A stretch of DNA of 41,190 nt from an uncultured Rhodospirillales bacterium (GCA_903823665.1 CAIJTR010000197.1:1-41190), one strand, 5' to 3'. Numbered from the stretch's first letter, positions 25,006-34,773 are shown. The notes: generated by a model from the letters alone, not told the origin. Program-made: numbers and translations.

Positions 25006-26267
25006 GGCTTCTTGTCCTCGCGCAGCTTCGCCCAATGGGCCAGCCGCTTGCCCAGTTCGCGCTCGAAGCCGCGATCTCGGGGCTGATAAAATTCGTGACG
25101 CTTCAGGCCATCGGGGAAGTAGTTCTGGCCGGAAAATGCGTCGTCCTGATCGTGGTCATAGGCGTAACCCGCGCCATAGCCCAGCGTTTTCATGAGTTTT
25201 GTCGGCGCATTGAGGATATGCGCTGGCGGCATCAGACTGCCGGTGCCCTTCGCCGCCGCCATGGCCTGCTTGATGGCAGAATAAGCGGCGTTCGATTTGG
25301 GCGCGGTGCCGAGATAAAGCACCACCTGCGCCAAGGCCAACTCCCCCTCCGGCGAGCCCAGCCGCTCATACGCCTCCCACCCAGCCAACGCCTGCGGAAG
25401 TGCCAGCGGATCGGCAAGCCCGATGTCCTCGGACGCAAACCGCACCAGCCGTCGCGCGATGAAACGCGGGTCCTCGCCCCCGGCCAGCATGCGCGCATAC
25501 CAATACAGTGCCGCATCCGGGTCCGATCCACGCAGCGACTTATGCAGCGCCGAGATGAGGTTGTAGTGCTCCTCACGATCCTTGTCATACAGCGCAGCAC
25601 GCTTGGACAGCAGTTCGGACAAGCCTGCCACATCAAGCGGCGTGGTGTCCTCGACCGCCGCCAATTGCTCCGCGAGGTTGAGCAGATACCGCCCATCACC
25701 ATCCGCCATCGCCCGCAGCGTCGCGCGTGCCTCAGGGTCGAGCGGCAATGCACGGCCAATCTCAGCCTCAGCGCGATCCAGCAACAGTTCGAGAGCCGCA
25801 TCATCCAGGCGCTTCAGCACCAGCACCTGCGTGCGCGACAGCAACGCGCCATTCAGCGCGAAGGACGGGTTTTCCGTCGTCGCCCCCACCAGCGTGACAG
25901 TGCCGTTCTCCACCACCGGCAAAAATCCATCTTGCTGGGCGCGATTGAAGCGGTGGATTTCATCGACGAACAGCAGCGTGCCCTCACCGAGCCGTCGCCG
26001 CTTGGTCGCCTCTTCAAACACCCGCTTCAGATCGGCCACGCCGGAGAACACGGCGGAAAGCTGCACGAATTCCAGCTTCGCCTGATCCGCCAGCAACCGC
26101 GCAATGGTGGTTTTGCCAACGCCAGGCGGTCCCCACAGAATGAGGCTCGCCAGCGACCCTCGGGCGAGCATGCGCGTCAGCGTGCCGGAGGGACCCACCA
26201 GATGGTCCTGCCCCGCCACCTCGCCCAACATCTTCGGCCGCAGCCGATCCGCCAGCGGTGCGATCAC
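25002..26267 (-). CDS. rarA: Replication-associated recombination ATPase RarA (MgsA)
   Basis: This clamp-loader-like AAA+ ATPase acts at stalled replication forks. It opens APLADRLRPKMLGEVAGQDH, with Walker A GPPGVGKT (46-53) and Walker B LLFVDEIHRF (98-107), GATTENPSF sensor 1 (128-136), and the RarA C-terminal tetramerisation domain (YWYARMLAGGEDPRFIARRL). It is about 421 residues from the GTG at 26267, preferred because six Gs lie 7 nt upstream. A TTG at 26282 is the longest alternative, but would sit in the T-tract of the rplQ terminator. It is followed by the pseudouridine synthase gene with 4-bp overlap. Confidence 0.93.
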   Translation of the reverse strand: MIAPLADRLRPKMLGEVAGQDHLVGPSGTLTRMLARGSLASLILWGPPGVGKTTIARLLADQAKLEFVQLSAVFSGVADLKRVFEEATKRRRLGEGTLLFVDEIHRFNRAQQDGFLPVVENGTVTLVGATTENPSFALNGALLSRTQVLVLKRLDDAALELLLDRAEAEIGRALPLDPEARATLRAMADGDGRYLLNLAEQLAAVEDTTPLDVAGLSELLSKRAALYDKDREEHYNLISALHKSLRGSDPDAALYWYARMLAGGEDPRFIARRLVRFASEDIGLADPLALPQALAGWEAYERLGSPEGELALAQVVLYLGTAPKSNAAYSAIKQAMAAAKGTGSLMPPAHILNAPTKLMKTLGYGAGYAYDHDQDDAFSGQNYFPDGLKRHEFYQPRDRGFERELGKRLAHWAKLREDKKP

Positions 26268-26280
26268 CGGATGGCCCCCC

Positions 26281-26320
26281 AAAACGAAACCGGCCCCCGC
26301 TCTTGTCGAACGAGGGCCGG
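26281..26320 (-). terminator. Rho-independent terminator of the ribosomal superoperon
   Basis: On the minus strand CCGGCCCTCG (26320-26311) pairs with CGGGGGCCGG (26299-26290), 10 bp including one G-U, loop 11 nt, followed by TTTCGTTTT (26289-26281). It lies ~30 bp after the rplQ stop and just before rarA, so rarA-rlu need read-through or their own promoter. Confidence 0.85.
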
Positions 26321-26351
26321 CTTCAGCATGTCTGTCCCTGGATGGGAGAGA

Positions 26352-26771
26352 TTATTCGTCGTCGCCAGCTTCCACTTCGGCCTTCGGACCGCTGTCGAGG
26401 CCCTTCGCGGCCGGATCGCGATCAACCAGCTCGATCACCGCCATGTCGGCTGCATCGCCATGGCGCATACCGGCGCGCATCACGCGGGTGTAGCCACCGG
26501 CGCGGGTCTTGTAGCGCTCGGCAATGGTCGTGAACAACTTGCTCACAATCACGTCGTCGCGCAGCTGCGCATAAGCCTGACGACGCGCATGCAGCGTGCC
26601 GCGCTTGCCCAGCGTGATCAGCTTCTCCGCCACCGGGCCCAACTCCTTGGCCTTCGGCAGCGTGGTCGTGATCTGCTCATGCTTGATCAGCGCATGAGCC
26701 ATGTTGCGGAACATCGCGAAGCGATGGCTCGCAGTAACGCCGAGCTTCCGGCCGGCTACCCCGTGACGCAT
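26352..26771 (-). CDS. rplQ: 50S ribosomal protein L17
   Basis: The 139-residue L17 starts [20 protein letters not shown] (normal start MRH). The core [19 protein letters not shown] is intact. The acidic tail [10 protein letters not shown] is an extension over the ~120-residue core, common in alphaproteobacteria. It is the last gene of the superoperon and is followed by a strong terminator. AAGGG lies 10 nt before the start. Confidence 0.97.
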   Translation of the reverse strand: MRHGVAGRKLGVTASHRFAMFRNMAHALIKHEQITTTLPKAKELGPVAEKLITLGKRGTLHARRQAYAQLRDDVIVSKLFTTIAERYKTRAGGYTRVMRAGMRHGDAADMAVIELVDRDPAAKGLDSGPKAEVEAGDDE

Positions 26772-26794
26772 TGGTCTGTACCCTTCAAATCAAT

Positions 26795-27826
26795 CTAGAA
26801 CGGCTCTTCAAGCCGTTTGGCGAGGTCTTCAACATTTTCAGGCGGCCAGCCGGTCACAGCCATGCCCAGTGCGAGGTTCATGGAAGTCAGCACTTCCTTG
26901 ATCTCGTTGAGCGACTTGCGACCGAAGTTCGGCGTGCGCAGCATTTCCTGCTCCGACTTCTGAACGAGATCGCCGATATAGACGATGTTGTCGTTCTTCA
27001 GGCAGTTCGCCGAACGCACCGACAGCTCCAACTCGTCAACCTTGCGCAGCAGGTTCCGGTTGAACGGCAGATCGTCCTCCGGCTCCTCATGGCGCACGGC
27101 CTGCGGCTCATCGAAGTTGATGAACAGCTGCAGCTGGTCCTGCAAAATGCGCGAGGCCAAGGCCACCGCGTCCTCAGGCGTTACTGCACCATTGGTTTCG
27201 ACCGTCAGCAGCAACTTGTCATAATCGGTGATCTGACCCACGCGGGTCGGCTCGACCTTGTAGGACACGCGGCGCACCGGCGAGAAAATGCTGTCGATCG
27301 GGATCAACCCAATCGGCGCATCCTCAGGGCGGTTCGCAGAAGCAGCAACGTAGCCCTTCGACGACTCAACCGTGAATTCCATGCCGAGCTTGATGCCGTC
27401 ATCGAGCGTGCAAATCACCAACTCAGGGTTCATCACATCGATGTCATGCCCGGTCGTGATCTGGCCGGCACGAACTTCACCGGGGCCGGTGGCGTTCAGC
27501 ACCATGCGCTTCGGGCCATCACCATGCATGCGCAGAGCAAGCTGCTTGATGTTAAGCACGATATCCGTCACGTCCTCACGAACGCCCGGGATCGAGCTGA
27601 ACTCATGCAGCACGCCGTCGATCTGAACAGCCGTCACGGCAGCACCCTGCAGCGACGACATCAGCACGCGACGAATGGCGTTGCCCAGCGTCATGCCAAA
27701 GCCACGCTCCAGCGGCTCGGCAATGATCGTGGCCACGCGCGCCGGATCGGAACCGGGCTCGACGTCGAGCTTTTCCGGCTTGATCAGCGATTGCCAATTC
27801 TTTTGAAGAACTGCGGATAATCTCAT
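26795..27826 (-). CDS. rpoA: RNA polymerase alpha subunit
   Basis: The alpha subunit, 343 residues, nucleates RNA polymerase assembly through its N-terminal domain ([37 protein letters not shown]) and contacts UP elements and activators through its C-terminal domain ([37 protein letters not shown]). The ATG at 27826 was chosen: family homology starts there and it lies 7 bp after rpsK. The upstream in-frame extension runs back through rpsK. Confidence 0.97.
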   Translation of the reverse strand: MRLSAVLQKNWQSLIKPEKLDVEPGSDPARVATIIAEPLERGFGMTLGNAIRRVLMSSLQGAAVTAVQIDGVLHEFSSIPGVREDVTDIVLNIKQLALRMHGDGPKRMVLNATGPGEVRAGQITTGHDIDVMNPELVICTLDDGIKLGMEFTVESSKGYVAASANRPEDAPIGLIPIDSIFSPVRRVSYKVEPTRVGQITDYDKLLLTVETNGAVTPEDAVALASRILQDQLQLFINFDEPQAVRHEEPEDDLPFNRNLLRKVDELELSVRSANCLKNDNIVYIGDLVQKSEQEMLRTPNFGRKSLNEIKEVLTSMNLALGMAVTGWPPENVEDLAKRLEEPF

Positions 27827-27833
27827 GTTCGAA

Positions 27834-28226
27834 TCACACCCGCCGACGCTTGCGCGGACGGCACCCATTATGCGGCACCGGAGTGGTGTCGCGGATCGCG
27901 GAAATCGAGAAGCCCACGGCCTGAAGCGCGCGCAGCGCGCTCTCGCGGCCCGAACCCGGACCGTTCACTTCGATCTCAAGCGTCTCCATGCCGTGCTCAC
28001 GCGCCTTCTTGCCGGCATCCTCCGCCGCCATCTGGGCAGCGTAAGGCGTCGACTTGCGGCTGCCCTTGAAGCCCTGCGCACCGGCCGAAGACCAGGCAAT
28101 CGTGTTGCCCTGCGCATCAGTGATGGTGATCATCGTGTTGTTGAACGTCGCGGCCACATGGGCGACGCCTGACGTGATGTTCTTGCGCTCCTTTTTGCGG
28201 GGACGCGCGGCGGCTGGCTTCGCCAT
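27834..28226 (-). CDS. rpsK: 30S ribosomal protein S11
   Basis: S11 forms part of the platform near the mRNA exit region. The 130 residues have the standard [20 protein letters not shown] start region, [17 protein letters not shown] and the C-terminal [17 protein letters not shown] lies 10 nt before the ATG. It is 7 bp upstream of rpoA. Confidence 0.97.
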   Translation of the reverse strand: MAKPAAARPRKKERKNITSGVAHVAATFNNTMITITDAQGNTIAWSSAGAQGFKGSRKSTPYAAQMAAEDAGKKAREHGMETLEIEVNGPGSGRESALRALQAVGFSISAIRDTTPVPHNGCRPRKRRRV

Positions 28227-28313
28227 GGTGAGGTGATCCTGTTCAATTCATGCGATGAGGGGAACATCCCGCCACCGCCAAGTTCAGCAAAAGACGAGCG
28301 GCGCGGAAGCGCC

Positions 28314-28691
28314 TTACTTCGTCACCTTCTTCTTACCGGCGATCGCCACGGCCTTGCCCTTGCGGGTGCGGGCATTCGTGTGCGTGCGCTGACCGCGAAC
28401 CGGCAACCCGCGACGGTGGCGCAGACCGCGGTAGCAGCCCAGATCCATCAGACGCTTTATGTTCATCGCAATTTCACGACGAAGATCACCTTCGACGCGA
28501 TAATCTGCCTCGATGAGTTGACGGATCTTCAAGACCTCGTCATCCGAGAGCTGATTGACCCGACGTTCCTCGGCAATGCCCAGCGAGGTGCAGATCGCCT
28601 GCGCCTTGGCCGGACCAATGCCGTAGATATAACGAAGGCTGATCTTCACCCGCTTGTTGGTCGGGATGTTCACGCCGGCAATACGCGCCAC
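28314..28691 (-). CDS. rpsM: 30S ribosomal protein S13
   Basis: S13 sits in the 30S head and contacts P-site tRNA. The 125 residues show [15 protein letters not shown], the helix-two-turn-helix [13 protein letters not shown], and the C-terminal [19 protein letters not shown]. It starts with GTG at 28691, with AGGAG 8 nt upstream. It is the first gene after the adk gap and has its own promoter about 110 bp upstream. Confidence 0.97.
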   Translation of the reverse strand: MARIAGVNIPTNKRVKISLRYIYGIGPAKAQAICTSLGIAEERRVNQLSDDEVLKIRQLIEADYRVEGDLRREIAMNIKRLMDLGCYRGLRHRRGLPVRGQRTHTNARTRKGKAVAIAGKKKVTK

Positions 28692-28804
28692 GCTGTCGTC
28701 TCCTGGTCACGCGCGACAGCGCCGAAATGGCGAGCCACGATCCAATCTCATCGAAAAAACCCATCGCATCGCCCGCTTGTCGGCAGGCAATGCTGAGGGC
28801 GCGC

Positions 28805-28832
28805 ACTATAGCCACGAACGGTCAGGAGTCAA
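28805..28832 (-). promoter_or_regulatory. Promoter for rpsM-rpsK-rpoA-rplQ
   Basis: On the minus strand TTGACT (28832-28827) and TATAGT (28810-28805) are separated by 16 bp, close to the sigma-70 consensus. Transcription would start near 28798 and give a ~105-nt leader before rpsM. The promoter gives rpoA a source independent of the main S10-spc transcript. Confidence 0.7.
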
Positions 28833-28865
28833 CGAAGTCTGTTCAACTCTTCGTGATATCCTGAC
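28821..28865. other. Nested dyad (hairpin) after adk, overlapping the rpsM promoter
   Basis: GTCAGGA (28821-28827) pairs with TCCTGAC (28859-28865), and inside it ACGAAG (28832-28837) pairs with CTTCGT (28849-28854), with symmetric 4-nt internal gaps. On the minus strand it begins 17 nt after the adk stop. It has no T-tract. It could be a Rho-type stop or processing hairpin at the end of the spc section, or a protein-binding dyad on the rpsM promoter, whose -35 lies in it. Confidence 0.55.
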
Positions 28866-28881
28866 CAGCGTGGCCAAAATG

Positions 28882-29541
28882 CTAAGTCTTAGGCACCGTA
28901 TCAAGGATCGATATGAGCGAATGGGTGACTTCCGACACCTCCGCCATGCCATCCACGCTGTGCAGCAGTCCCAAAGCCGCATAGTGCGGCAGGATGGGCG
29001 CTGTCTGCTGGTGATACGCGGCAAGTCTTGCCGCCACCGTCTCTCGCTTGTCGTCCGGTCTGCGCACAAAATCGGTGCCACCGCATTTGTCGCACACCCC
29101 GGCCTTGGCGGTGGGGTGGAATTCGTCGTGATAACCCGTCCCGCAAGAGCCGCAGGTGAACCGCCCGGCGATGCGCTCCACAAGGGCGCTGTCATCCACC
29201 TTCAGCTCGATCACGGCATCCAGCTTCATGTGCTTGCTCGCCAGCATCGCATCCAGTGCCAGCGCCTGTGGAACTGTGCGAGGGAAGCCATCCAGGATGA
29301 AACCCTTCTTGCAGTCCGGCTTATCGATACGCCCCGCCAGCATGCGGATCATGATGTCATCCGACACCAATGCGCCCGACTCCATCACCGCCTTCGCCTG
29401 TAGCCCGATTTCACTGCCCGCCTTCAATTCGGCTCGCAGCATGTCACCCGTCGAGATCTGTGCGATCCCGTAGCGTTCCTCCAGCAGCTTCGCCTGTGTG
29501 CCCTTGCCAGCCCCTGGTGGTCCCAGAAATATCAGATTCAA
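28882..29541 (-). CDS. adk: Adenylate kinase with zinc-type LID
   Basis: Adk interconverts 2 ADP with ATP and AMP. The 219 residues have P-loop [10 protein letters not shown] (7-16), the AMP site STGDMLRAE (30-38), DGFPRT (84-89), and a long LID with four cysteines Cys130, Cys133, Cys150 and Cys153 (CGSC...CDKC) that bind structural zinc, unlike the E. coli LID. It overlaps secY by 4 bp, the classical secY-adk coupling. Confidence 0.97.
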   Translation of the reverse strand: MNLIFLGPPGAGKGTQAKLLEERYGIAQISTGDMLRAELKAGSEIGLQAKAVMESGALVSDDIMIRMLAGRIDKPDCKKGFILDGFPRTVPQALALDAMLASKHMKLDAVIELKVDDSALVERIAGRFTCGSCGTGYHDEFHPTAKAGVCDKCGGTDFVRRPDDKRETVAARLAAYHQQTAPILPHYAALGLLHSVDGMAEVSEVTHSLISILDTVPKT

Positions 29542-30884
29542 CGTCCCCTGCCCTTCACGCGCGACTTTTTAATCATGCCTTCGTATTGATGCGCGATCAG
29601 ATGAGACTGGATTTGAGTCACCGTGTCCATCGTCACCGAAACGATGATCATCAGGCTTGTGCCACCAAAATAGAACGGCACGCCGTAATGGCTGATCAGC
29701 ACCTCGGGCATCAAACAGACGAAGCACATATAAAATGCGCCGATCGTGGTCAGGCGGGTCAGGATATGATCGAAATAATTCGCCGTGTTGGTACCAGGAC
29801 GGATGCCGGGAACAAACCCACCATATTTCTTCAGATTGTCAGCCGTCTCTTCAGGATTGAACACCACAGCGGTGTAGAAATAGCTGAAGAAAATAATCAG
29901 CGCCGCATAGGCCACCATGTAGAGCGGCTGGCCGTGCGCGAGTGCGTTTCCGATTGTAGCCAGCCAACTCATCTCGCCGTTCTGACCAGCAAAACCTGCA
30001 ATTGTCGCCGGGATCAGCAACACCGAACTCGCAAAGATCGGCGGGATAACGCCGGCGGTGTTGATCTTGAGCGGCAGGTGCGAGCTCTCGCCACCGAACT
30101 GCCGCTGGCCAACCTGGCGCTTTGGGTATTGCACCACAATGCGCCGCTGCGCCCGTTCAATGAACACGATCAGCCCGATCACCAGCACGGCCACGATGGC
30201 AAACACCAGGATGAACACAGGGCTCAGCGCACCGGTGCGGCCAAGCTCCAACAGGCTTGCCAATGCGTGCGGCAGGTTCGCCACAATGCCTGCAAAAATG
30301 ATCAGCGACGTGCCGTTGCCGATGCCGCGTGAGGTGATCTGCTCACCCAGCCACATCAGGAACATCGTGCCGCCCACCAGCGTGATCACGCACGAAATAC
30401 GGAAGAACATGCCAGGGTCGATCACCGCCGCCCCCAAACTCCCGCGCATACTCTCCAGCCCCACAGCAATGCCGTAGCTTTGGAACATGGCGATCACTAC
30501 AGTCAGGTAGCGCGTGTATTGATTGAGCTTCTTGCGCCCGCTCTCGCCGTCCTTCTTCAGCGACTCCAAGGCCGGAATGGCGGTGGACATCAGCTGGATC
30601 ATGATCGACGCCGAGATGTATGGCATGATCGCCAGTGCAAACACCGTCATACGACCCAGCGCGCCGCCGCTGAACATGTCGAACATGCCCAGGATACCGC
30701 CGCCATGCTGCGTCATCATTTCACCCATCACGGCGGCATCAACGCCAGGCACCGGGATGTAGGTGCCGATGCGATAGACGAGCAACGCCCCAAGGGTGAA
30801 CCAAATACGAGCCTTGAGCTCAGTGGCCTTCGAGAAGGCACCAGCGTTCAGGTTGGAGGCGAGTTGCTCGGCGGCCGAAGCCAT
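29538..30884 (-). CDS. secY: Protein translocase channel SecY
   Basis: SecY is the central pore of the Sec translocon, 448 residues with ten membrane helices. Visible are [24 protein letters not shown] at the first helix (in parts), the plug region [39 protein letters not shown], and the conserved QVGQRQFGG and [10 protein letters not shown] loops. GAGGA 10 nt before the ATG at 30884 decides the start. Two further in-frame upstream starts are less likely. It is preceded by a hairpin with T-rich tail in the 122-bp gap after rplO. Confidence 0.97.
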   Translation of the reverse strand: MASAAEQLASNLNAGAFSKATELKARIWFTLGALLVYRIGTYIPVPGVDAAVMGEMMTQHGGGILGMFDMFSGGALGRMTVFALAIMPYISASIMIQLMSTAIPALESLKKDGESGRKKLNQYTRYLTVVIAMFQSYGIAVGLESMRGSLGAAVIDPGMFFRISCVITLVGGTMFLMWLGEQITSRGIGNGTSLIIFAGIVANLPHALASLLELGRTGALSPVFILVFAIVAVLVIGLIVFIERAQRRIVVQYPKRQVGQRQFGGESSHLPLKINTAGVIPPIFASSVLLIPATIAGFAGQNGEMSWLATIGNALAHGQPLYMVAYAALIIFFSYFYTAVVFNPEETADNLKKYGGFVPGIRPGTNTANYFDHILTRLTTIGAFYMCFVCLMPEVLISHYGVPFYFGGTSLMIIVSVTMDTVTQIQSHLIAHQYEGMIKKSRVKGRGR

Positions 30885-30938
30885 GGCGGTGTCTTCCTCA
30901 TTGATTGCGCGCGCCATCACATGGGGCGGCAGGCCCAT

Positions 30939-30978
30939 AAAGGCAAACGGCGCCGCCCGGTCAACCCAGGCAGCGCCG
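30939..30978 (-). terminator. Attenuator-like hairpin between rplO and secY
   Basis: On the minus strand CGGCGCTGCC (30978-30969) pairs with GGCGGCGCCG (30957-30948), 10 bp with one G-U, loop 11 nt, followed by TTTGCCTTT (30947-30939). It lies 28 nt after the rplO stop and 54 nt before the secY start. It may reduce read-through into secY-adk compared with the ribosomal genes. Confidence 0.65.
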
Positions 30979-31006
30979 AAAGTCTACATCATCCAAGCCG
31001 GCAATG

Positions 31007-31501
31007 TCAGGCCGCTTTGGGCTCGGCTGCGGCTTTGGCCGGAACCGTGGTCGTCACCGTCCCACCAGCCGCCTCAACCGCTGCAATTGCGGCAACCGAC
31101 GCACCCGAAACCGTCACGTGGATGACCTGGGTGATTTCGCCGCCTGCGAGCAGACGAACGCCCTCGACCTTGCTGCCGCGCATCAGCCCAGCATCCTTCA
31201 GCGTCACTTCAGTGATCGCATCGGTGCCGCTCAGACGGCCCTCAGCAATCGCCTTGGTGATCGCGCCGAGGTTCACCGGCGCATATTCCTTGCGGAAAAT
31301 GTTCTTGAAACCACGCTTCGGCAACCGACGATAAATCGGAAGCTGACCACCCTCGAAGCCATTCAGAGCCACACCCTCACGGGCGCTCTGACCCTTATGG
31401 CCCTTGCCGGACGTCTTGCCTTTTCCAGAGCCGATACCACGACCAAGACGCTTGAACTTCAGGCGCGAGCCTGGGTTGTCGCGGAGATTATTGAGTTCCA
31501 T
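31007..31501 (-). CDS. rplO: 50S ribosomal protein L15
   Basis: The 164-residue L15 has [39 protein letters not shown] and [19 protein letters not shown]. The C-terminal tail is Ala/Thr-rich ([12 protein letters not shown]). Its start shares one base with the rpmD stop (TGATG), so the two are translationally coupled. Confidence 0.97.
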   Translation of the reverse strand: MELNNLRDNPGSRLKFKRLGRGIGSGKGKTSGKGHKGQSAREGVALNGFEGGQLPIYRRLPKRGFKNIFRKEYAPVNLGAITKAIAEGRLSGTDAITEVTLKDAGLMRGSKVEGVRLLAGGEITQVIHVTVSGASVAAIAAVEAAGGTVTTTVPAKAAAEPKAA

Positions 31502-31716
31502 CAGACCACATCCTCCACCGTAATAAGGTGGGACACCTTGCGGATCATGCCGCGCACAGAAGGGGTGTCCTCCAGCACGCGCGTCGCACGGATTTTGTTC
31601 AGACCAAGGCCCACCAGCGTCGCCTTCTGCCCCGGCTTGCGACCGAGAGCGGAATTGACCTGGGTCACGCGGACCGTCTTCTTGGCTTCCGCCGGTTTCA
31701 CATCAGCGTCAGACAT
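31501..31716 (-). CDS. rpmD: 50S ribosomal protein L30
   Basis: The 71-residue L30 has [20 protein letters not shown] and the [20 protein letters not shown] core, with a ~11-residue N-terminal extension ([11 protein letters not shown]). The ATG at 31716 overlaps the rpsE end by 8 bp. Upstream in-frame codons belong to the rpsE region and look non-homologous. Confidence 0.95.
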   Translation of the reverse strand: MSDADVKPAEAKKTVRVTQVNSALGRKPGQKATLVGLGLNKIRATRVLEDTPSVRGMIRKVSHLITVEDVV

Positions 31717-32299
31717 GATCAGCCTCCACCACGTCCACCGGCGCATCGCGCTTGCCGAGCAGATCACTGACCTTCTTGCCACGACGTGCAGCAACCGAGC
31801 GCGGCGATGCGGCGCGGGCCAGACCGTCGAACGTGGCTTTCACCATGTTGTGCGGGTTCCGGCTGCCGATCGACTTTGCCACCACGTCATGAATGCCGAG
31901 GGCTTCGAACACCGCGCGCATCGGGCCACCAGCGATGATCCCGGTGCCAGCCGCGCAGGAGCGCAGAACCACCGAACCAGCGCCGAAATGGCCTTCAACG
32001 TCATGATGCAGCGTGCGGCCGTCCTTCAACGGCACACGGATCATGGTCTTCTTCGCGCGTTCGGTTGCCTTGCGGATGGCTTCCGGCACTTCGCGTGCCT
32101 TGCCAGCGCCGTAGCCGACGCGACCCTTTTGGTCACCGACGACGACGAGTGCTGCAAAGGCGAAGCGCTTGCCGCCTTTGACCACTTTCGCCACGCGGTT
32201 GATGTTGACGAGCTTGTCGAGCAGCTCATCGCCGCCATCGCGCTCGCGTTCGCGGCCCCTGTTGTTGCCGCCGCCGCCTTCGCGGGGTTCACGTGCCAT
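31709..32299 (-). CDS. rpsE: 30S ribosomal protein S5
   Basis: S5 helps decoding accuracy and mRNA unwinding. The 196 residues include a Gly/Arg/Glu-rich N-terminus (~25 residues), [49 protein letters not shown]-like [15 protein letters not shown], and a C-terminal extension after KKVSDLLG. It overlaps rpmD by 8 bp and lies 11 bp after rplR. Confidence 0.97.
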   Translation of the reverse strand: MAREPREGGGGNNRGRERERDGGDELLDKLVNINRVAKVVKGGKRFAFAALVVVGDQKGRVGYGAGKAREVPEAIRKATERAKKTMIRVPLKDGRTLHHDVEGHFGAGSVVLRSCAAGTGIIAGGPMRAVFEALGIHDVVAKSIGSRNPHNMVKATFDGLARAASPRSVAARRGKKVSDLLGKRDAPVDVVEADHV

Positions 32300-32310
32300 C
32301 TGTTGCTTCC

Positions 32311-32673
32311 TTAGAAGGCCAGACCGCCCTCACGGGCGGCCTCGGCCAGCGCCTTGACGCGGCCATGATAAATATACGAACCGCGGTCGAACACGACCAT
32401 GGTCACCCCGGCAGCGAGCGCGCGCTCGGCAACCAGCTTGCCCACAGCGGCAGCCGCATCCTTGTCCGCCCCAGTTTTCAGGCCCTCGCGCAGATTGCGG
32501 TCGAGGCTCGAAGCAGCAGCCAGCGTGCGACCGGCCACATCGTCGATCACCTGGGCGTAAATGTGCTTGCCCGAGCGGAACACCGAAAGACGCGGACGAC
32601 CCACGGCCTTGCGGCGGAGCTGAAAGCGCAGGCGCGTCTTGCGACGCTGCTGCAGATCCTTGTTGTCGGCCAT
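32311..32673 (-). CDS. rplR: 50S ribosomal protein L18
   Basis: L18 binds 5S rRNA. Its 120 residues are standard: [39 protein letters not shown] and the C-terminal [25 protein letters not shown]. The start shares one base with the rplF stop (TAATG). Confidence 0.97.
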   Translation of the reverse strand: MADNKDLQQRRKTRLRFQLRRKAVGRPRLSVFRSGKHIYAQVIDDVAGRTLAAASSLDRNLREGLKTGADKDAAAAVGKLVAERALAAGVTMVVFDRGSYIYHGRVKALAEAAREGGLAF

Positions 32674-33206
32674 TATTTCTTCTTTCCTTCCTTGCGGAGG
32701 ATCTGTTCGTTCTCGTACTTCACACCCTTGCCCTTGTAGGGCTCAGGCGGACGCCAAGCGCGAATTTCAGACGCCACCTGACCAACCTGGCGCTTGTCCA
32801 TGCCGGAGACCTTGATCGACGTCGGCTTCTCACAAAGGATCGTGATGCCGGGCGGGATCGGATAGACCACGTCATGCGAGAACCCGAGGTTGATCACCAG
32901 GTTCGGGCCGGTCACAGCGGCGCGGAAACCCGTGCCGGTGATTTCCATCGTCTTGGAATAACCTTCCGAGACGCCCTTCACCATGGTCTGCACCAGCGCC
33001 CGCGTCGTGCCCCACATCTGCCGTGACGGCGTGGAGTTGTTGCGCGGAGCGACCGAGAACTTGGAGCCCTCGACCTTGGCGTCGACCTTGTCGGTCAGCG
33101 TGTATTTCAATTCGCCGAGCTTGCCCTTCGCGGACACGACGCCATTGACGATGGCGACCTGCACACCTGCGGGAATTTCGACCGGATATTTGCCTACGCG
33201 AGACAT
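32673..33206 (-). CDS. rplF: 50S ribosomal protein L6
   Basis: The 177-residue L6 has [15 protein letters not shown], the [14 protein letters not shown] repeat, [20 protein letters not shown] and the C-terminal [19 protein letters not shown]. The ATG at 33206 matches the universal MSRVGK start. It is coupled to rplR by a one-base overlap and lies 13 bp after rpsH. Confidence 0.97.
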   Translation of the reverse strand: MSRVGKYPVEIPAGVQVAIVNGVVSAKGKLGELKYTLTDKVDAKVEGSKFSVAPRNNSTPSRQMWGTTRALVQTMVKGVSEGYSKTMEITGTGFRAAVTGPNLVINLGFSHDVVYPIPPGITILCEKPTSIKVSGMDKRQVGQVASEIRAWRPPEPYKGKGVKYENEQILRKEGKKK

Positions 33207-33219
33207 CTTGCGGTCTCCC

Positions 33220-33618
33220 TCAGAACACGCGGCAAAGCACTTCGCCGCCAACATTGGCAGCGCGCGCTTCGGCATCACTCAACACGCCACGCGGCGTCGA
33301 CAGGATCGAGATGCCCAGACCGGCGTAAACGCGCGGCAGCTCCTTGATCTTCGAATAGACGCGACGGCCCGGGCGGCTCACGCGGGTGATCTCTTTGATC
33401 ACCGGCTCGCCTTCATTGTATTTCAGCTCAATGCGCAGCTGGCTCACACCAGGGCGCAGTTCCTCGGCGGAGAAGCCGCGGATGAAGCCCTCGCGCTTGA
33501 GAGCATCGAGCACATTGGCGCGCAGCAGCGAGGCCGGAGCCACGCACGCGGCATGACGGCTGCGCTGCGCATTGCGGATACGGGTGAGCATGTCACCCAA
33601 GGGATCGGACATCGACAT
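33220..33618 (-). CDS. rpsH: 30S ribosomal protein S8
   Basis: S8 is a primary 16S rRNA binder and, in E. coli, the repressor of the spc operon. The 132 residues have [18 protein letters not shown] and the C-terminal [20 protein letters not shown], with GGEVLCRVF. An ATG two codons upstream is also included in this call (MSMSDP). It lies 12 bp after rpsN. Confidence 0.97.
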   Translation of the reverse strand: MSMSDPLGDMLTRIRNAQRSRHAACVAPASLLRANVLDALKREGFIRGFSAEELRPGVSQLRIELKYNEGEPVIKEITRVSRPGRRVYSKIKELPRVYAGLGISILSTPRGVLSDAEARAANVGGEVLCRVF

Positions 33619-33630
33619 AATGCGCTCCCC

Positions 33631-33936
33631 TTACCAGCTGGCTTTGACCATGCCGGGGATTTGGCCAGCAGAGGCCAGGTCCCGCAGCGCGATACGGCAG
33701 AGCTTGAATTTGCGATAGTTTGCACGAGCGCGACCGGTCAGCTCGCAACGCAGACGGATGCGAACCTTCGCACCGTTGCGCGGCAGTGCCGCCAGCTTCA
33801 TCGTCGCGTCAAACCGGTCTTCAACCGGCAGCGTGCGATCCATCACGATCGCCTTGAGCGTCGAGCGCTTGCCCTTGTCGCGGGCCGCCATGCCTTCCCG
33901 CTTCTTATTGCGGTTGACCTGAGAGGTCTTCGCCAT
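33631..33936 (-). CDS. rpsN: 30S ribosomal protein S14 (zinc-independent type)
   Basis: The 101-residue S14 is of the long, cysteine-free form: it lacks the CxxC pairs of short S14. [40 protein letters not shown] and [11 protein letters not shown] match the family. It is preceded by a 104-nt gap after rplE that contains an 8-bp hairpin. Confidence 0.97.
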   Translation of the reverse strand: MAKTSQVNRNKKREGMAARDKGKRSTLKAIVMDRTLPVEDRFDATMKLAALPRNGAKVRIRLRCELTGRARANYRKFKLCRIALRDLASAGQIPGMVKASW

Positions 33937-33995
33937 TGCTTTACAATCCTTTCGGAACCTGTGGAGCGAACCCCACCGTTTTCCAATTCACCAAC

Positions 33996-34015
33996 GCGAC
34001 CCGGCCGGGCCGCGC
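33996..34015 (-). other. Hairpin in the rplE-rpsN gap
   Basis: On the minus strand CGCGGCCC pairs with GGGTCGCG (8 bp with one G-U) around loop GGCC, 25 nt after the rplE stop and 59 nt before the rpsN start. There is no T-tract. Possible roles are an r-protein binding site or mRNA processing site in the middle of the spc section. Confidence 0.45.
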
Positions 34016-34040
34016 TTCGTCCATTCAGCCAAGCCTTAGA

Positions 34041-34763
34041 TCAGCCAACCTGCTTCGGGGCAACTTCGCCCGCGAAGGGAATCTCAAACTCTTTCAGCAG
34101 CGCCTTCGCCTCGGCATCGGTCTTGGCCGACGTCACGAAAACGATGTCCATGCCGCGGATCGCGCCGACCTTGTCGTACACGATCTCCGGGAACACGATC
34201 TGCTCCTTCAGGCCCATGGCGAAGTTGCCACGACCATCGAAGCCGTTCGCCGAAATGCCGCGGAAGTCACGCACGCGCGGCAGGGCGATCGTCACCAGGC
34301 GATCGAGGAACTCATACATACGCTGCTTGCGGAGCGTCACCTTGCAACCGATCGGCAGGCCGGCGCGGATCTTAAAGCCCGCGATGGCCTTCTTGGCGAT
34401 GGTCTTCACCGGGCGCTGGCCGCTGATCAGCGTCATCTCGGCCACAGCCTGGTCGAGGATCTTCTGGTCGGCAGCGGCTTCACCAACCCCCATGTTGATG
34501 ACGATCTTTTCCAGACGCGGCACTTGCATCGGGTTCTTGTAGCCAAACTGCTTCTGCAGTTCGCCACGCACCGATGCGTAGTAACGCTTTTGCATACGTG
34601 GCATCTCTTCCGCGGCGGCCTTTGCAGGGCCTTCCGCGACGAGACTTGCGTCCGGCTTGGAACCACGGCGCTGAATTGGCTGCGCGCCAGCGGGACCCGC
34701 ACCCTTCGCACCTTTGGCAGCAGGCTTACCGCCGCCTTTGGCCTTGTTCTTTGAATCGCTCAC
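34041..34763 (-). CDS. rplE: 50S ribosomal protein L5 with N-terminal extension
   Basis: L5 binds 5S rRNA and contacts P-site tRNA. The ~180-residue core starts near residue 56 ([20 protein letters not shown]), with [54 protein letters not shown] and [20 protein letters not shown]. The first ~55 residues are an added Lys/Gly/Ala-rich, low-complexity segment ([20 protein letters not shown] onward). The 10-bp gap to rplX and the ribosomal spacing support the long start at 34763, although a core-only start (an ATG near residue 54 or 57) cannot be excluded. Confidence 0.95.
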   Translation of the reverse strand: MSDSKNKAKGGGKPAAKGAKGAGPAGAQPIQRRGSKPDASLVAEGPAKAAAEEMPRMQKRYYASVRGELQKQFGYKNPMQVPRLEKIVINMGVGEAAADQKILDQAVAEMTLISGQRPVKTIAKKAIAGFKIRAGLPIGCKVTLRKQRMYEFLDRLVTIALPRVRDFRGISANGFDGRGNFAMGLKEQIVFPEIVYDKVGAIRGMDIVFVTSAKTDAEAKALLKEFEIPFAGEVAPKQVG

Positions 34764-34773
34764 GGTCTTGTCC

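Noticed and set aside
28227-28250. GGATCACCTC just before rpsK equals the 3' end of 16S rRNA.
   Set aside because: It is only 10 nt on the minus strand, in an intergenic position of a ribosomal operon; a chance match, not an rRNA fragment.
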